Part shown: positions 8,375 through 17,543 of the stretch, piece after piece
Numbering within the stretch: the stretch's first letter is position 1
Layout: every line of letters begins with the position of its first letter
From: Slackia sp.
GTDB taxonomy: Bacteria > Actinomycetota > Coriobacteriia > Coriobacteriales > Eggerthellaceae
Direction of reading: 5' to 3'
Length of the DNA stretch: 64,000 nt
Assembly: GCA_030525985.1 (NCBI GenBank)
Contig: JAUNDR010000003.1
Coordinates: forward strand, 1 to 64,000
Notes under the pieces: generated by a model
Databases searched by the model: none
Seen by the model: only the letters and a program-made list of their open reading frames with translations
What the model was told of the DNA's origin: nothing
Made by a program: the position numbers and the translations under genes

Positions 8375-9160
8375 TCACGCCTTCACCGCCCCGAAACGCC
8401 TGTCGCGCGCCTGGTAGTCGAGCAGGGCACGCAGGAAATCGTAGCGATCGAAGTCGGGCCAAAGCACATCGGTGCAATAAAGCTCGGAATACGCCATCTG
8501 CCACAACAAGAAATTGGAGATGCGCATCTCACCCGAAGTGCGAATGACCAGGTCGGGATCGGGAATGCCCGCGGTGTAGAGACCGCGTTCGAACATTTCC
8601 TCGGTAAGGACGGCAAGTTCGCCCGTCTCTTCGCCCTTCAAAACCGCCTCGCGCATGCACGCCTGCACGGCACGCATGATTTCCTGACGCGAGCCGTAGT
8701 TCACCGCAACGATCAACGTCATGCCGTCGTTGTCTTTCGTTTTCTCCCAAGCCTCATCGAAGGCGGCGCGGGTCTCTTCGGGCAACGTCGACAAATCGCC
8801 GATCGTGCGCACGCGCACATGTTCTTCATGCAGGCCGTCGACCTCGGCAAGCATCGTTTTGGCGAACAGGTCCATCAGTCCGACGACCTCTTCTTCGGGA
8901 CGCTTCCAGTTCTCCGTGGAAAACGAATAGATGGTCAGATACCTCACGCCCGCATCGCTTGCGCAACGGATGGTCTCGCGCACCGCGCCGATGCCGGCCT
9001 TGTGGCCCTTCAAGCGATTCAGAGCGCGCTTTTTCGCCCAACGGCCGTTGCCGTCCATGATCACGGCGACATGCGCGGGAACGCGGTCGGGATCGAGCGC
9101 GAAGGGATCGAGCCCCTCGGGAGGGTTCGGAAATATGACGTCGAGAGGCTTGTGCAGCAT
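8375..9160 (-). CDS. uppS: isoprenyl transferase (undecaprenyl diphosphate synthase)
   Basis: Adds isopentenyl diphosphate units in cis to make the C55 carrier for cell-wall assembly. 261 residues. The substrate motif VIMDGNGRWAKKR is at about residues 33-45 (catalytic Asp36), followed by YSFSTENWKRP, and the C-terminal signature RTSGEMRISNFLLWQMAYSE is intact. ATG 9160 has AAAGGGG at good spacing. Upstream sequence in frame without this start is unrelated to the family. It is followed by cdsA with a possible 4-base overlap. Preceded by a 500-base leader/intergenic region that contains a nested hairpin and a structured repeat. Confidence 0.97.
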   Translation of the reverse strand: MLHKPLDVIFPNPPEGLDPFALDPDRVPAHVAVIMDGNGRWAKKRALNRLKGHKAGIGAVRETIRCASDAGVRYLTIYSFSTENWKRPEEEVVGLMDLFAKTMLAEVDGLHEEHVRVRTIGDLSTLPEETRAAFDEAWEKTKDNDGMTLIVAVNYGSRQEIMRAVQACMREAVLKGEETGELAVLTEEMFERGLYTAGIPDPDLVIRTSGEMRISNFLLWQMAYSELYCTDVLWPDFDRYDFLRALLDYQARDRRFGAVKA

Positions 9161-9197
9161 GAGCACCCCTTTCCATCGATGCGAAATGGCGAGAACA

Positions 9198-9272
9198 CGG
9201 GCTGGAAATAGACCGAAAAAACAGCTGCCGCCCGCACCATGCGGACGGCTTTCTCGATGCATTTCCAGCCCG
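9198..9272 (-). promoter_or_regulatory. nested inverted repeat with terminator-like hairpin upstream of uppS
   Basis: An outer perfect 12-bp inverted repeat (CGGGCTGGAAAT at 9198-9209 with its complement at 9261-9272) encloses an inner 10-bp stem (9227-9236 with 9240-9249) followed on the minus strand by TGTTTTTT. The inner part looks like an intrinsic terminator ending 50 bases before the uppS start; the outer arms could form an alternative structure. It may terminate frr transcription or act as an attenuator. Confidence 0.5.
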
Positions 9273-9316
9273 GCCGCCAAAAGGCGGCACGGGCGAAAGA
9301 AGCCGGAAATCTTCCA

Positions 9317-9645
9317 GGTCGCCGCAACGCAGGCCGGCAAATCAATGCGAGAGTGCGGGCGAGGCCCCGTGCTCAAACAGTCCTGAACTCGCGCGAAAGC
9401 CACATTCGGCGGCTTTCGGCTCATGCGGAACTGCGCGCGGAACCCCGCCCGCATCTCGGAAAGCGACATCCCCGGATAGAGACGAAACGCCCGAACAGCA
9501 GCGGCACCACAACTCACCCACTGGTCACCGAAGCGTAGGCGAGAGGCGGCCTCGCCTTTCAGATGCCGCGAAGGCTTCGCGTAGCGTACTTCGGTACGTA
9601 AGCGAAGCCTGGAGCGAGCAGATGGACGGCGAGGGCGCCTCGCAG
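9317..9645. repeat. structured intergenic repeat, locus 1 (between frr and uppS)
   Basis: The motif GGTCGCCGMAACGCAGG occurs at 9317-9333 and, changed at four or five positions, at 9523-9539, 206 bases apart. The second copy runs into a two-tier hairpin. The outer arms are at 9538-9556 and 9628-9643. A perfect 9-bp stem pairs 9572-9580 with 9602-9610. The invariant core GTAGCGTACTTCGGTACG contains a 5-bp stem capped by TTCG (9585-9598). A related copy lies at 60208-60545. No protein-coding gene is visible in 9273-9659. Confidence 0.75.
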
Positions 9646-9659
9646 CCGGCCGACGCAAC

Positions 9660-10217
9660 TTAGATTTCCATAACCTCGGCTTCTTTTTTCTTCAGCATTT
9701 CGTCGACGGTAGCCACGAACTTGTCGGTGAGCTTTTGGACCTGCTCCTCAGCACGGCGGGCGTCGTCCTCGGAAATCTCGGAATCCTTCTTCTTACGCTC
9801 GATCTTGGCATTGGCGTCGCGGCGGGCGTTGCGCACCGCCACGCGGGCCTCCTCGGCGAAAGTCTTGCATTCCTTCACCATCTCCTTGCGGCGCTCCTCG
9901 GTCAGCGCAGGGATGGGAAGGCGGATGACGGCGCCGTCGTTCGAGGGCGTGATGCCCAGATCGCTCGCCATGATGGCAGCCTCGATGCCGCGCAGAGCGG
10001 ATTTGTCCCACGGCTCGATGACGAGCATGTGCGCATCGGGGGTCTTCACGGCGGCCATCTGGTTGATCGGCGTAGGAACGCCGTAGTAATCGACCCTGAT
10101 CTTATCGAGCATCATGGGATTGGCGCGACCCGTACGCACGCCGGCGAAGGCCTCTTTCAGATTGTCGAGCGCCTTGTCCATGTTGGCTTCGGCCGCAGTC
10201 ATGATTTCAGCAGTCAT
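9660..10217 (-). CDS. frr: ribosome recycling factor
   Basis: Splits post-termination ribosomes together with EF-G. 185 residues, the standard length, with the three-helix/beta architecture visible as VRTGRANPMMLDKIRVDYYG near residues 27-46 and the charged long helices RNARRDANAKIERKKKD and VQKLTDKFVATVDEMLKKKE. ATG 10217 was taken, with AGGGAAG close upstream; an in-frame ATG 15 bases later is possible. It follows pyrH by 94 bases, the common pyrH-frr order; rpsB-tsf are not in front of pyrH in this window. Confidence 0.97.
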   Translation of the reverse strand: MTAEIMTAAEANMDKALDNLKEAFAGVRTGRANPMMLDKIRVDYYGVPTPINQMAAVKTPDAHMLVIEPWDKSALRGIEAAIMASDLGITPSNDGAVIRLPIPALTEERRKEMVKECKTFAEEARVAVRNARRDANAKIERKKKDSEISEDDARRAEEQVQKLTDKFVATVDEMLKKKEAEVMEI

Positions 10218-10311
10218 ATCTTCCCTTTCTCTCCCGAACCGCCCCGAAGGCCGGTCGGGCCTTTATCCTACGTGCCGCAGGGCAACCATGCCGAAGCGGA
10301 CTTCCCTTTTA

Positions 10312-11031
10312 TTAATACACCAGCGTTCCGACGTCTTCCCCTTTGAGGATGCGGCCGATGTTGCCGTGAGCGGTCATGTCGAACACGAGCAGCGGCATCT
10401 CGTTGTCTTTGCACAGCGAAATGGCGGCGGCGTCCATGACGTTCAGCTCTTTGGTGAGCACGTCGAGATAGCTGATCTTGTCGAACTTCTTGGCGTCGGG
10501 ATTCTTCTTGGGATCGCTGTCGTAGATGCCGTCGACCTTGGTGGCCTTCATCATGCAGTCGGCATCGATCTCGCATGCGCGCAAAGCCGCCGTGGTGTCG
10601 GTGGTGAAATACGGATTGCCCGTGCCGGCGGCGAAGATGACGACGCGGCCCTTTTCCATGTGGCGAATGGCGCGCAGGCGGATGTAGGTTTCTGCTACCT
10701 GGTGCATCTCGATAGCCGACTGGACGCGCGAAGAAACGCCATGACGCTCGAGGCCGTCCTGAAGCGCGAGTGCGTTCATGACGGTCGCCAGCATACCGAT
10801 GTAGTCTGCCTGGGCACGATCCATGCCATCGGCGCTGCCCGCCACCCCGCGGAAGATGTTGCCGCCGCCGACCGTGATCGCCACCTGGACGCCGTCATCG
10901 ACGATTTCTTTGATCTGCTCGGCGAGCTCGTCGATGACCTTCGGGTCGATGCCGTAGCCGGCGTCGCCCATCAGAGCTTCGCCCGAAAGCTTCAACAGCA
11001 CGCGATGGTATTTGTACCCTTCTGCAGGCAT
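10312..11031 (-). CDS. pyrH: UMP kinase
   Basis: Phosphorylates UMP to UDP; amino-acid-kinase fold, homohexameric in bacteria. 239 residues with the N-terminal [13 protein letters not shown], the glycine loop [11 protein letters not shown] and the C-terminal segment [14 protein letters not shown]-like ([16 protein letters not shown]). ATG 11031 follows AAAGGGG. A TACAAT at 11068-11073 on the minus strand, just after the htrA terminator, is a likely -10, so pyrH-frr appear to start their own transcript. Confidence 0.98.
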   Translation of the reverse strand: MPAEGYKYHRVLLKLSGEALMGDAGYGIDPKVIDELAEQIKEIVDDGVQVAITVGGGNIFRGVAGSADGMDRAQADYIGMLATVMNALALQDGLERHGVSSRVQSAIEMHQVAETYIRLRAIRHMEKGRVVIFAAGTGNPYFTTDTTAALRACEIDADCMMKATKVDGIYDSDPKKNPDAKKFDKISYLDVLTKELNVMDAAAISLCKDNEMPLLVFDMTAHGNIGRILKGEDVGTLVY

Positions 11032-11079
11032 GAAAACCCCTTTCGAAAGAATCGTGGTATTCGCATCATTGTACGATAA

Positions 11080-11115
11080 GAAAAGGGTCCCGCTACAAGA
11101 GGCGGAACCCTTTTC
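11080..11115 (-). terminator. terminator of htrA
   Basis: Stem GAAAAGGGT/CCGC with one mismatch (11080-11093 with 11102-11115), 51 bases after the htrA stop and reading into TTTTCTTAT on the minus strand. Confidence 0.8.
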
Positions 11116-11166
11116 GCATGTTCACCGAAATTGCTCGGATGCGACGGCATTCGACGCGCGGATGGC

Positions 11167-12609
11167 CTAGTAGCCGAAACCGCGCAGGCCGTATCCGTCG
11201 CCGGAGCCGTGGCCGAAGCCGCCGTTGCCGTAAGGACGGGTCTGCTCGCCCGAAGGCAGGGCGTTTTCATCGGATCCGAGCGTCACCGAAAGCGTCTGCT
11301 CGCTTCCGTCGCGGTTGACCGTCACCTCCACGACATCGCCCGGATTCTTCTCGCGCACCATCAGCTGCAGATCGGACGGCGATGCAATCGGCTTGCCGTC
11401 GAAGCCCGTGATGATGTCGCCGCGCTGCAGGCCGCCTTCCGCGGCACCCGTGCCCTCGTAGACGTTGGCCACATAAACGCCCTCGGCGGTAGGCAGGCCG
11501 TAATAGCGCGCCATCTGCTCGTCGATCTGAGCCATCGACACGCCGAGCTGGGCATGGGTGGGCGCCTTGCCGTCGATGATCTGCTGGGCGAGGTTCATCG
11601 CATAATCGACGGGGATGGCGAATCCGACGCCCGAGCTGGAACCCGAGGCGGACTGGATCATGGAGTTGATGCCGATCAGCTTGCCGTCGGCGTCGACCAG
11701 CGCGCCGCCCGAATTGCCGGGATTGATGGTGGCGTCGGTCTGGATCATGTTGGGATAGATCACCGTTTCGCCCGTGGTTTCGTCCTGCATGGTGGTGGAA
11801 CGCTGCAAGGCGCTCACGATGCCTTCGGACACCGAGTTCTCAAGGCCGAAGGGGCTGCCCAGACTCATGACCCACTCGCCCACCTGCAGATCGGACGACG
11901 ACCCGATTTCGATAGGGGCCAGATCCGTCGCGTCCACCTTGATCACGGCGATGTCGCTCGATGCGTCGCTGCCGACGAGCTGCGCGTCGTATTCCTGCCC
12001 GTTGACCGTCGCCTTCAGGGCCGTGGCGCCTTCGACCACATGATTGTTCGTGATGATGTAACCGTCTTGGGAGATGACCACGCCCGAACCGAGCGAAGCC
12101 TGCTGGAGCGCATCGTCGGAGCCTGCGCCCGGCACTTCGAAGCCGAACATCGACTGCGACGAAGATGCGGCATGTTGATACACGTCGATGCTCACGATGG
12201 AAGGAAGCGCCTTGGCCGCCACCGCTTCGGCCAGCGTGGCCTCGGTATCGGACGCGCTCACGTTCGTGCTGGAGGAAGACCCCAGATCGACAACGCCCCC
12301 GCCGTTCATGGCGTTGAAGCCGACGAATCCACCCAATCCGAGCGCCACGGCCAAGGCCGCGCCGGCGAAACTCACTCCGAAGGTCTTCGCAAGGCTCTTC
12401 TTCGCCGACGGATCTTTGGCGGGTTTCACATGGCGGGCCGCCCCCTGCGTCGCATATGCCTGATACACCTGCTGCTGGTAAGCCGCCTGCTGCTGCGCGT
12501 AGGAATCGGGCTGGGCCGCGTGCTGCGGATACGTCTGGGACGGGGATGCGGCATTCGCCTGCGGTTGAACGGAGCCGTTCTCGAAAGCATTCTTGTTTTC
12601 TTCAGTCAT
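11167..12609 (-). CDS. membrane-anchored HtrA/DegP-type serine protease
   Basis: Extracytoplasmic quality-control protease. 480 residues: a Gln/Tyr/Ala-rich cytoplasmic region to about residue 60, basic segment, one membrane helix (about 77-98), trypsin-like domain with catalytic His190 (TNNHVVEG), Asp219 (SSDIAVIKVD) and Ser300 (NPGNSGGALV), then one PDZ domain (about 375-465). The C-terminal tail is glycine/tyrosine-rich (GFGHGSGDGYGLRGFGY). ATG 12609 follows GAGGG. Single-PDZ, N-terminally anchored enzymes are the usual actinobacterial form. It stands alone between a convergent-side terminator and the divergent acetyltransferase gene. Confidence 0.95.
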   Translation of the reverse strand: MTEENKNAFENGSVQPQANAASPSQTYPQHAAQPDSYAQQQAAYQQQVYQAYATQGAARHVKPAKDPSAKKSLAKTFGVSFAGAALAVALGLGGFVGFNAMNGGGVVDLGSSSSTNVSASDTEATLAEAVAAKALPSIVSIDVYQHAASSSQSMFGFEVPGAGSDDALQQASLGSGVVISQDGYIITNNHVVEGATALKATVNGQEYDAQLVGSDASSDIAVIKVDATDLAPIEIGSSSDLQVGEWVMSLGSPFGLENSVSEGIVSALQRSTTMQDETTGETVIYPNMIQTDATINPGNSGGALVDADGKLIGINSMIQSASGSSSGVGFAIPVDYAMNLAQQIIDGKAPTHAQLGVSMAQIDEQMARYYGLPTAEGVYVANVYEGTGAAEGGLQRGDIITGFDGKPIASPSDLQLMVREKNPGDVVEVTVNRDGSEQTLSVTLGSDENALPSGEQTRPYGNGGFGHGSGDGYGLRGFGY

Positions 12610-12840
12610 GTCGTTCCCTCGCTTTTCGTTTCATTCTCAGTTGCTCTTTTCGCGGTTCACTCTACCATCCTTTCGGCATGGGAAAACGGCGGTCGAAGCC
12701 TTCGTCACCGCCGCGTTGCCCGATATACGTCGGCAAGCGTACCCGCGCCACAACACGCACACAAATCGAGCATTGCCGCCCGTCGAGGCCGCAACGCGCG
12801 CGTGTTGGCATCGATACGACATCGCGAAAGGAGAACGCCG

Positions 12841-13530
12841 ATGAATCTTTCCGGACTGATAACCGTCGAACCGACCGACCGCGAACGCATCGAACATGCC
12901 ATCGCGCTGCTCGGCGACAGCTTCCTTGAGGAAATGTGGTTTGCCACGTGGCTCGAAGCGATCGACGAGACGGGAGCCGATGACGAACGCAAGAAAACCC
13001 TGCTGCGCGCCGTCTTCGCCGACGACGTCGAAGCATTTTCGCCCTATGGAAGCATCTATCTGCTCGAGGATATGACGGCGGCCGTCGGCGGATACCGCTT
13101 CAGCGAGTTGCAGGGAGAAACCCTCAGCTCGATCGAGAGCAGGCAGGCGGGAAGGCATTTCCTCGCCGAAGCAAGCGCACAGGAGGCTGCTTTGCTCGAG
13201 CGGCGCGAACGCGACATGGAGCCCATCTCGTCGTTCGACTGGGCGCGCGAACATGCGGGCGGCGACCATATCAATTTCTTCGCATGGGCGGTCGATGAAA
13301 AGGCGCGCGGCAAAGGATCGCTTCGCCGCGCGCTCGATCCGTTTTTCGCCTACGCCGACGAGCACGAGTTGAACTGCTATCTGGAATGTTACGCCGACAG
13401 GCTGCAAAGCATGTACGAACATCTCGGCTTCGAACTGATCGACGAACTGCACGCCGACGGGTTCGACGTCTACGAGCGGCGCATGGTGCGCTATCCGAAA
13501 CAGACCGCACGCGCGGCTCATACGGCATAA
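12841..13530 (+). CDS. GNAT-like acetyltransferase domain protein
   Basis: 229 residues. The C-terminal half resembles an acetyl-CoA-binding GNAT core: FAWAVDEKARGKGSLRRAL at about 141-159 (degenerate version of the R/Q-x-x-G-x-G/A loop) followed by YLECYADRLQSMYEHLGFE, the typical last strands. The N-terminal half is acidic and not recognised. The substrate is unknown. ATG 12841 has AAGGAG nine bases upstream. Followed by a strong hairpin terminator. Confidence is high that it is a gene and moderate for the family. Confidence 0.8.
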   Translation: MNLSGLITVEPTDRERIEHAIALLGDSFLEEMWFATWLEAIDETGADDERKKTLLRAVFADDVEAFSPYGSIYLLEDMTAAVGGYRFSELQGETLSSIESRQAGRHFLAEASAQEAALLERRERDMEPISSFDWAREHAGGDHINFFAWAVDEKARGKGSLRRALDPFFAYADEHELNCYLECYADRLQSMYEHLGFELIDELHADGFDVYERRMVRYPKQTARAAHTA

Positions 13531-13546
13531 GGCAAGAAGACCAGCC

Positions 13547-13583
13547 GCGCCGCCGCACAACCGATGCGGCGGCGCGCTTCCTT
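13547..13583 (+). terminator. terminator of the acetyltransferase gene
   Basis: Perfect 10-bp stem GCGCCGCCGC / GCGGCGGCGC (13547-13556 with 13566-13575), followed by GCTTCCTT. Confidence 0.7.
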
Positions 13584-13738
13584 ATATGCTGCACGCAACG
13601 GGCATTTCACCCGACGCGTCCTCCCTGCGACCGAGCGGACGCTCGCATTCCGCCATCACAGAGCCTGCGCCGTATCGAGCGGCGCCCTCGCAAAGCCGAC
13701 GCCGCGTCGAAGGACGCCTTTCGACGCGTTTAGGTGCG

Positions 13739-14968
13739 CTATCGACGCGATGCCAAGAAATCGGCCGCCGCCGCGCGCGACCACGCGTCCACGTCCGCCA
13801 GCTGGTCGAGGCTTTCCACGCGCTCGACCCCCGCCGCCTCATGGCGCTCCATCGTATGCTCGACGCAGGCGTCGATATCAAGATAACCGCACCCGCCCGA
13901 CAAAAACGCCGCGACCGCCACCTCGTTCGCCGCATTCATCACGCACGGAAGCGTTCCTCCTACGCCGCCCGCATGATAGGCAAGGTCGAGGCAGCGAAAC
14001 GTCTCGGTATCCGCGGGATAAAATTCAAGCGATCCGAGTCGCGTGAAATCAAGCGGTTCCACAGGAGCATCCCACCGGTCGGGATAGCTCAGGGCGAACT
14101 GAATCGGAATACGCATGTCGGTGGTGCCGAGGTGCGCCTTCACGCTGCCATCGGAAAACTCTACCATCGAATGGATGGCGCTTTGCGGCTGCACGACCAC
14201 CTTGATTTTCTCGTATGGCATAGAGAACAGATGATGCGCCTCGATCACCTCGAGACCCTTGTTCATCAACGTGGAGGAATCGATGGTAATCTTCGGTCCC
14301 ATCTTCCACGTAGGATGAGCAAGCGCCTGTTCGGCGGTCATATGCGCCAAATCGGCGCGGCTCTTACCGCGGAACGGGCCGCCCGAGGCGGTAACCCACA
14401 GGGCCGTCACTTCCTTGTGACGCTCGCCGAGCAGGCATTGGTAGATGGCGCCGTGTTCGGAATCGATCGGCATCAAGGCGCCGGCGGGGCCGAATGCGGG
14501 AGCGATGCCCGCCGCAACGCGCTGCTCATCGACCTTCGCCGCAAGGGGCATGATCAGATCGCCCGCCACCACGAGGCTTTCCTTGTTAGCAAGAGCAAGC
14601 TGCTTTCCGCATGCGAGCGTTTCGTAAGATGCGCGCATGCCAGCGGCTCCGACAAGCGCATTCACCACCACGTCGACATCGTCGAGACGCACCAGGTCCA
14701 AAAGCCCCTGCTGGCCGAACCCCACCGATACGCCTCCATGGGCATTCACAAGACGAACGTCGTCTTTCAACCGCTCGGCGCCGAAGGCGATATGGCGCAC
14801 CTTGAACTCGTGGGCCTGCGCGATCACATCCTTGACGCTCGTATTGGCGGCAAGCGCCACTATCTCCAATTCGTCGGCATGGCGACGCACCACATCGAGC
14901 GTCTGCAATCCGATCGATCCCGTCGAGCCGAGCAACGCGATGCGCTTGCGCGCTGTATTTTCCGCCAT
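13739..14968 (-). CDS. dxr: 1-deoxy-D-xylulose 5-phosphate reductoisomerase
   Basis: Second enzyme of the MEP isoprenoid pathway, converting DXP to MEP with NADPH. 409 residues. The NADPH loop LLGSTGSIG is at residues 12-20, NKESLVVAGDLI follows, and the metal/substrate region shows DSEHGAIYQCL and the flexible loop VTASGGPFRG. ATG 14968 follows GAGGAG at ideal spacing; the frame stays open further upstream but without family similarity. In many genomes dxr follows cdsA; here it is monocistronic, 6 kb away. The 280 bases upstream (14969-15252) hold no gene that I can see. Confidence 0.97.
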   Translation of the reverse strand: MAENTARKRIALLGSTGSIGLQTLDVVRRHADELEIVALAANTSVKDVIAQAHEFKVRHIAFGAERLKDDVRLVNAHGGVSVGFGQQGLLDLVRLDDVDVVVNALVGAAGMRASYETLACGKQLALANKESLVVAGDLIMPLAAKVDEQRVAAGIAPAFGPAGALMPIDSEHGAIYQCLLGERHKEVTALWVTASGGPFRGKSRADLAHMTAEQALAHPTWKMGPKITIDSSTLMNKGLEVIEAHHLFSMPYEKIKVVVQPQSAIHSMVEFSDGSVKAHLGTTDMRIPIQFALSYPDRWDAPVEPLDFTRLGSLEFYPADTETFRCLDLAYHAGGVGGTLPCVMNAANEVAVAAFLSGGCGYLDIDACVEHTMERHEAAGVERVESLDQLADVDAWSRAAAADFLASRR

Positions 14969-15252
14969 CGTGAACTCCTCTTCCGAAAACGATAAATCGA
15001 CTGCATTGTAACGCCGCATAAACGCCGCCGCCCTTATGCAATCCGATTCGCATCGAAGCCGCGGCGAACGAATCCGCAACGGCGGCGCATCGATGCAGCT
15101 CTCGCCCCGGCAAACAGACCGCGCCGCATGCGATCGCATTCCCGACTGGGCAAATCGATAAGGCGCTCCGACATTCGCCTCGGCGCAAGCATCCCGTGTA
15201 CGATACGACCGCCGACACACGCCGCCGCATACCATCGCACATCGCTTGTGCA

Positions 15253-15284
15253 ACAAAAAATCCCCCGCAGGATGCGGGGGATTT
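15253..15284 (-). terminator. strong intrinsic terminator after secY
   Basis: Perfect 12-bp stem AAATCCCCCGCA / TGCGGGGGATTT with a GGA loop (15258-15269 with 15273-15284), then six T on the minus strand, 27 bases after the secY stop. Confidence 0.93.
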
Positions 15285-15310
15285 CAAAAGCACAGAGATG
15301 CTGCGAACGC

Positions 15311-16591
15311 CTATTTGAAGAAGCCTTCGTAATTGTGCATCTTCAGCTGGGATTCGATCTTGGACATGGTGTCCAAGGCAACGCCGATCATGATGAGGAT
15401 CGACGTGCCGCCGAACGCCTGGATAAGCTGGTTGCCCGTGAAGTAGAACAGAATCGAGGGCACCACGGCGATCAGGGCGATGAACAGACCGCCCGGCAGC
15501 GTGATACGGTTGATCACGCGCTTGACGTAATCGGTCGTAGCGGAGCCGGGACGAACGCCGGGGATGAATCCGCCCTGCTTGCGCAGGTTGTCGCTCGTCT
15601 CTTCGGGATTGAACACCATGGAGGTGTAGAAATACGCGAAGAAAACGACGAGGACCATGGTCAAGATCCAGTTGATCCAGCCCGTGCTCATCGCGTTAGC
15701 GGCAGCGGTCAGCCACTCGACGTTGAACAAGGCGGCAAGCTGAGCCGGGAAGTAAATCAGGCAGCTTGCGAAGATGATGGGGATAACGCCCGCCGCATTC
15801 ACCTTGATGGGAATGTAGGTGGACTGGCCGCCCATCATGCGACGACCCTGCACGCGCTTGGCGTAATTGACCGGAATGCGACGCTGCGCACGCTCCACGA
15901 AGATGATCGCGGGGATGCACAGCAGCACGATGGCCACGATGACGATCGTCACGGCGATACCCATGCCCAGATCGGCCTGCAGGTTCACGCTGCTGAAAAT
16001 AGCAGACGGAACGCGGGAGATGATCGAGGTGAAGATGATCAACGACATGCCGTTGCCGATACCGCGCTGGGTGATGAGCTCGCCCATCCACATGATGAAG
16101 GCGGTGCCGGCGACAAGCGTGAACACGATCACGATGTCGGTGACGATCTCGGGAATCTCGCTCGAGAACACCACGCCGTACTGGCTGCTCTTGAACAGGA
16201 AGAGATAGCCGATGGCGTTGATCAGGCCCAGACCGAGCGTCAGGAAACGAGTGACCTGGGTGATCTTCTTGCGACCGGTCTCGCCCTCCTTCGACCAGCG
16301 ACCCACGGCGGGAATGACGCCCTGCATGAGCTGCATGATGATGGACGCGGTGATGTAGGGCATGATGCCGAGCGAGAACACCGAGAAGTGCGAGAGCGCA
16401 CCGCCGGTAAACAGGTCCAGCATGACCATGCTCACACCGCTTGTCGCGAATGCATTCGCGAATTCGTTGAAGGGGATGCCGGGCACCGGCACGTACGCGC
16501 CGAAGCGGTACAGCGCCAGGATGCCCAAGGTGAACAGAATCTTATTCCTCAGTTCCGGCACCTTGAACGCATCGATGATGGTTCTTAGCAA
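15311..16591 (-). CDS. secY: preprotein translocase channel subunit SecY
   Basis: Core of the Sec channel in the cytoplasmic membrane. 426 residues with ten membrane helices; the plug/TM2 region [10 protein letters not shown]-like ([12 protein letters not shown]), [14 protein letters not shown] and the C-terminal [15 protein letters not shown] are recognisable. The start is a TTG at 16591: [15 protein letters not shown] matches the conserved SecY N-terminus, and GGAGGAAAGG lies about ten bases upstream inside rplO. The frame overlaps the rplO stop by 7 bases, so the two are translationally coupled. A terminator follows, separating secY from the adk-map-infA genes that commonly come next. Confidence 0.98.
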   Translation of the reverse strand: MLRTIIDAFKVPELRNKILFTLGILALYRFGAYVPVPGIPFNEFANAFATSGVSMVMLDLFTGGALSHFSVFSLGIMPYITASIIMQLMQGVIPAVGRWSKEGETGRKKITQVTRFLTLGLGLINAIGYLFLFKSSQYGVVFSSEIPEIVTDIVIVFTLVAGTAFIMWMGELITQRGIGNGMSLIIFTSIISRVPSAIFSSVNLQADLGMGIAVTIVIVAIVLLCIPAIIFVERAQRRIPVNYAKRVQGRRMMGGQSTYIPIKVNAAGVIPIIFASCLIYFPAQLAALFNVEWLTAAANAMSTGWINWILTMVLVVFFAYFYTSMVFNPEETSDNLRKQGGFIPGVRPGSATTDYVKRVINRITLPGGLFIALIAVVPSILFYFTGNQLIQAFGGTSILIMIGVALDTMSKIESQLKMHNYEGFFK

Positions 16592-17034
16592 GACTGCTCG
16601 ACCTTTCCTCCGGCTGCCTCGATCTTGGCAACAGCGCTCGCGGAAACCTTGTCCACCTTGACGGTCAGAGCCTTGGTCAGCTCGCCGTTGCCGAGAACCT
16701 TGACCAGGGCGTCGACGCTCTTGATGATGCCCTTGGCAACGAGAGCCTCGTGATCGACGACGTCGCCGGCCTCGAACTTCAGCTCGAGACGGTCGACATT
16801 GACGGGAACGTACTCGACGCGATTGAAGTTGCGGAAGCCGGGGAGCTTCGGAAGGCGCATCGCCAGAGGAGTCTGGCCACCCTCGAAGCCGGGGCGCTTG
16901 CCGCCGCCGGAGCGGGACTTCTGGCCGTTCATACCGCGGCCGGAGGTCTTACCATGACCGGACGCGGGACCGCGACCGACGCGCTTGCGGTTTTTCGTAG
17001 AGCCCTCTGCGGGGACCAAGTCTTTGAGTTCCAT
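16585..17034 (-). CDS. rplO: 50S ribosomal protein L15
   Basis: 149 residues, normal length. The glycine/arginine-rich N-terminal region ([19 protein letters not shown] at about 17-35) that threads into 23S rRNA is intact, as is the C-terminal globular part. ATG 17034 has AAGGAAG upstream. Unlike the usual rpmD-rplO adjacency, 508 bases and a terminator separate it from rpmD. Confidence 0.98.
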   Translation of the reverse strand: MELKDLVPAEGSTKNRKRVGRGPASGHGKTSGRGMNGQKSRSGGGKRPGFEGGQTPLAMRLPKLPGFRNFNRVEYVPVNVDRLELKFEAGDVVDHEALVAKGIIKSVDALVKVLGNGELTKALTVKVDKVSASAVAKIEAAGGKVEQSC

Positions 17035-17058
17035 GTTTCTTCCTTTCGCTTTTTTCGG

Positions 17059-17098
17059 ACGGGAAGCCCGTTCTCAGCCGACAGCTCGCTCGTCGGCT
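17059..17098 (-). promoter_or_regulatory. two hairpins in the rplO leader
   Basis: AGCCGAC/GTCGGCT (17076-17082 with 17092-17098) and ACGGG/CCCGT (17059-17063 with 17067-17071) lie directly upstream of the L15 ribosome site. They may be an autoregulatory leader. The rest of 17099-17510 contains no convincing gene; a 142-codon open frame on the minus strand starts inside the rpmD terminator and shows no known family. Confidence 0.4.
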
Positions 17099-17510
17099 CA
17101 CTCTGGATACGATGCTTGCTTCGGCAAATCACGCCGAGAAATACAAGCTTTCCTAGAATACACGGAAAGCAGCCCGTCGGCTAGTGGAAATAACGCGACC
17201 TTCGAAGAATCACGCAAGAAACCCTCGTCAGGCATGTTTCGCGCAAGCTCTACGGCATTGCGAAAAGCCGTATGCATCTTCACGCTCGGCAACACGGACC
17301 AACGCGTAGAACGCGGCAACCTTGCGCGATTCGCTCCCCTTCTTGCCAGGATCACAAAGAAAATATCCAGAGATACGGAACAGGACGCCGATCGACATCG
17401 ACGCCCTGTCCCAAAGAAATCTTTCCCTCGACGCACTTCATCGTGCGTTCGATTCCGCCCGCAAACCCGAATACCGGCGAAAATGCATGCGCAGCCGCGG
17501 ACCCGAGCAT

Positions 17511-17538
17511 AAAAAAGGCCGCTCATGCGAGCGGCCTT
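17511..17538 (-). terminator. intrinsic terminator after rpmD
   Basis: Perfect 10-bp stem AAGGCCGCTC / GAGCGGCCTT with an ATGC loop and six T on the minus strand, 6 bases after the rpmD stop. It cuts the spc-type cluster in two. Confidence 0.92.
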
Positions 17539-17543
17539 CCGTG

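Noticed and set aside
11131-13530. 799-codon plus-strand frame
   Set aside because: The first two thirds are the mirror of htrA; only the last part, from ATG 12841 with its own ribosome site, is a real gene.
17098-17526. 142-codon minus-strand frame between rpmD and rplO
   Set aside because: Starts inside the rpmD terminator, has no ribosome site and no family resemblance.
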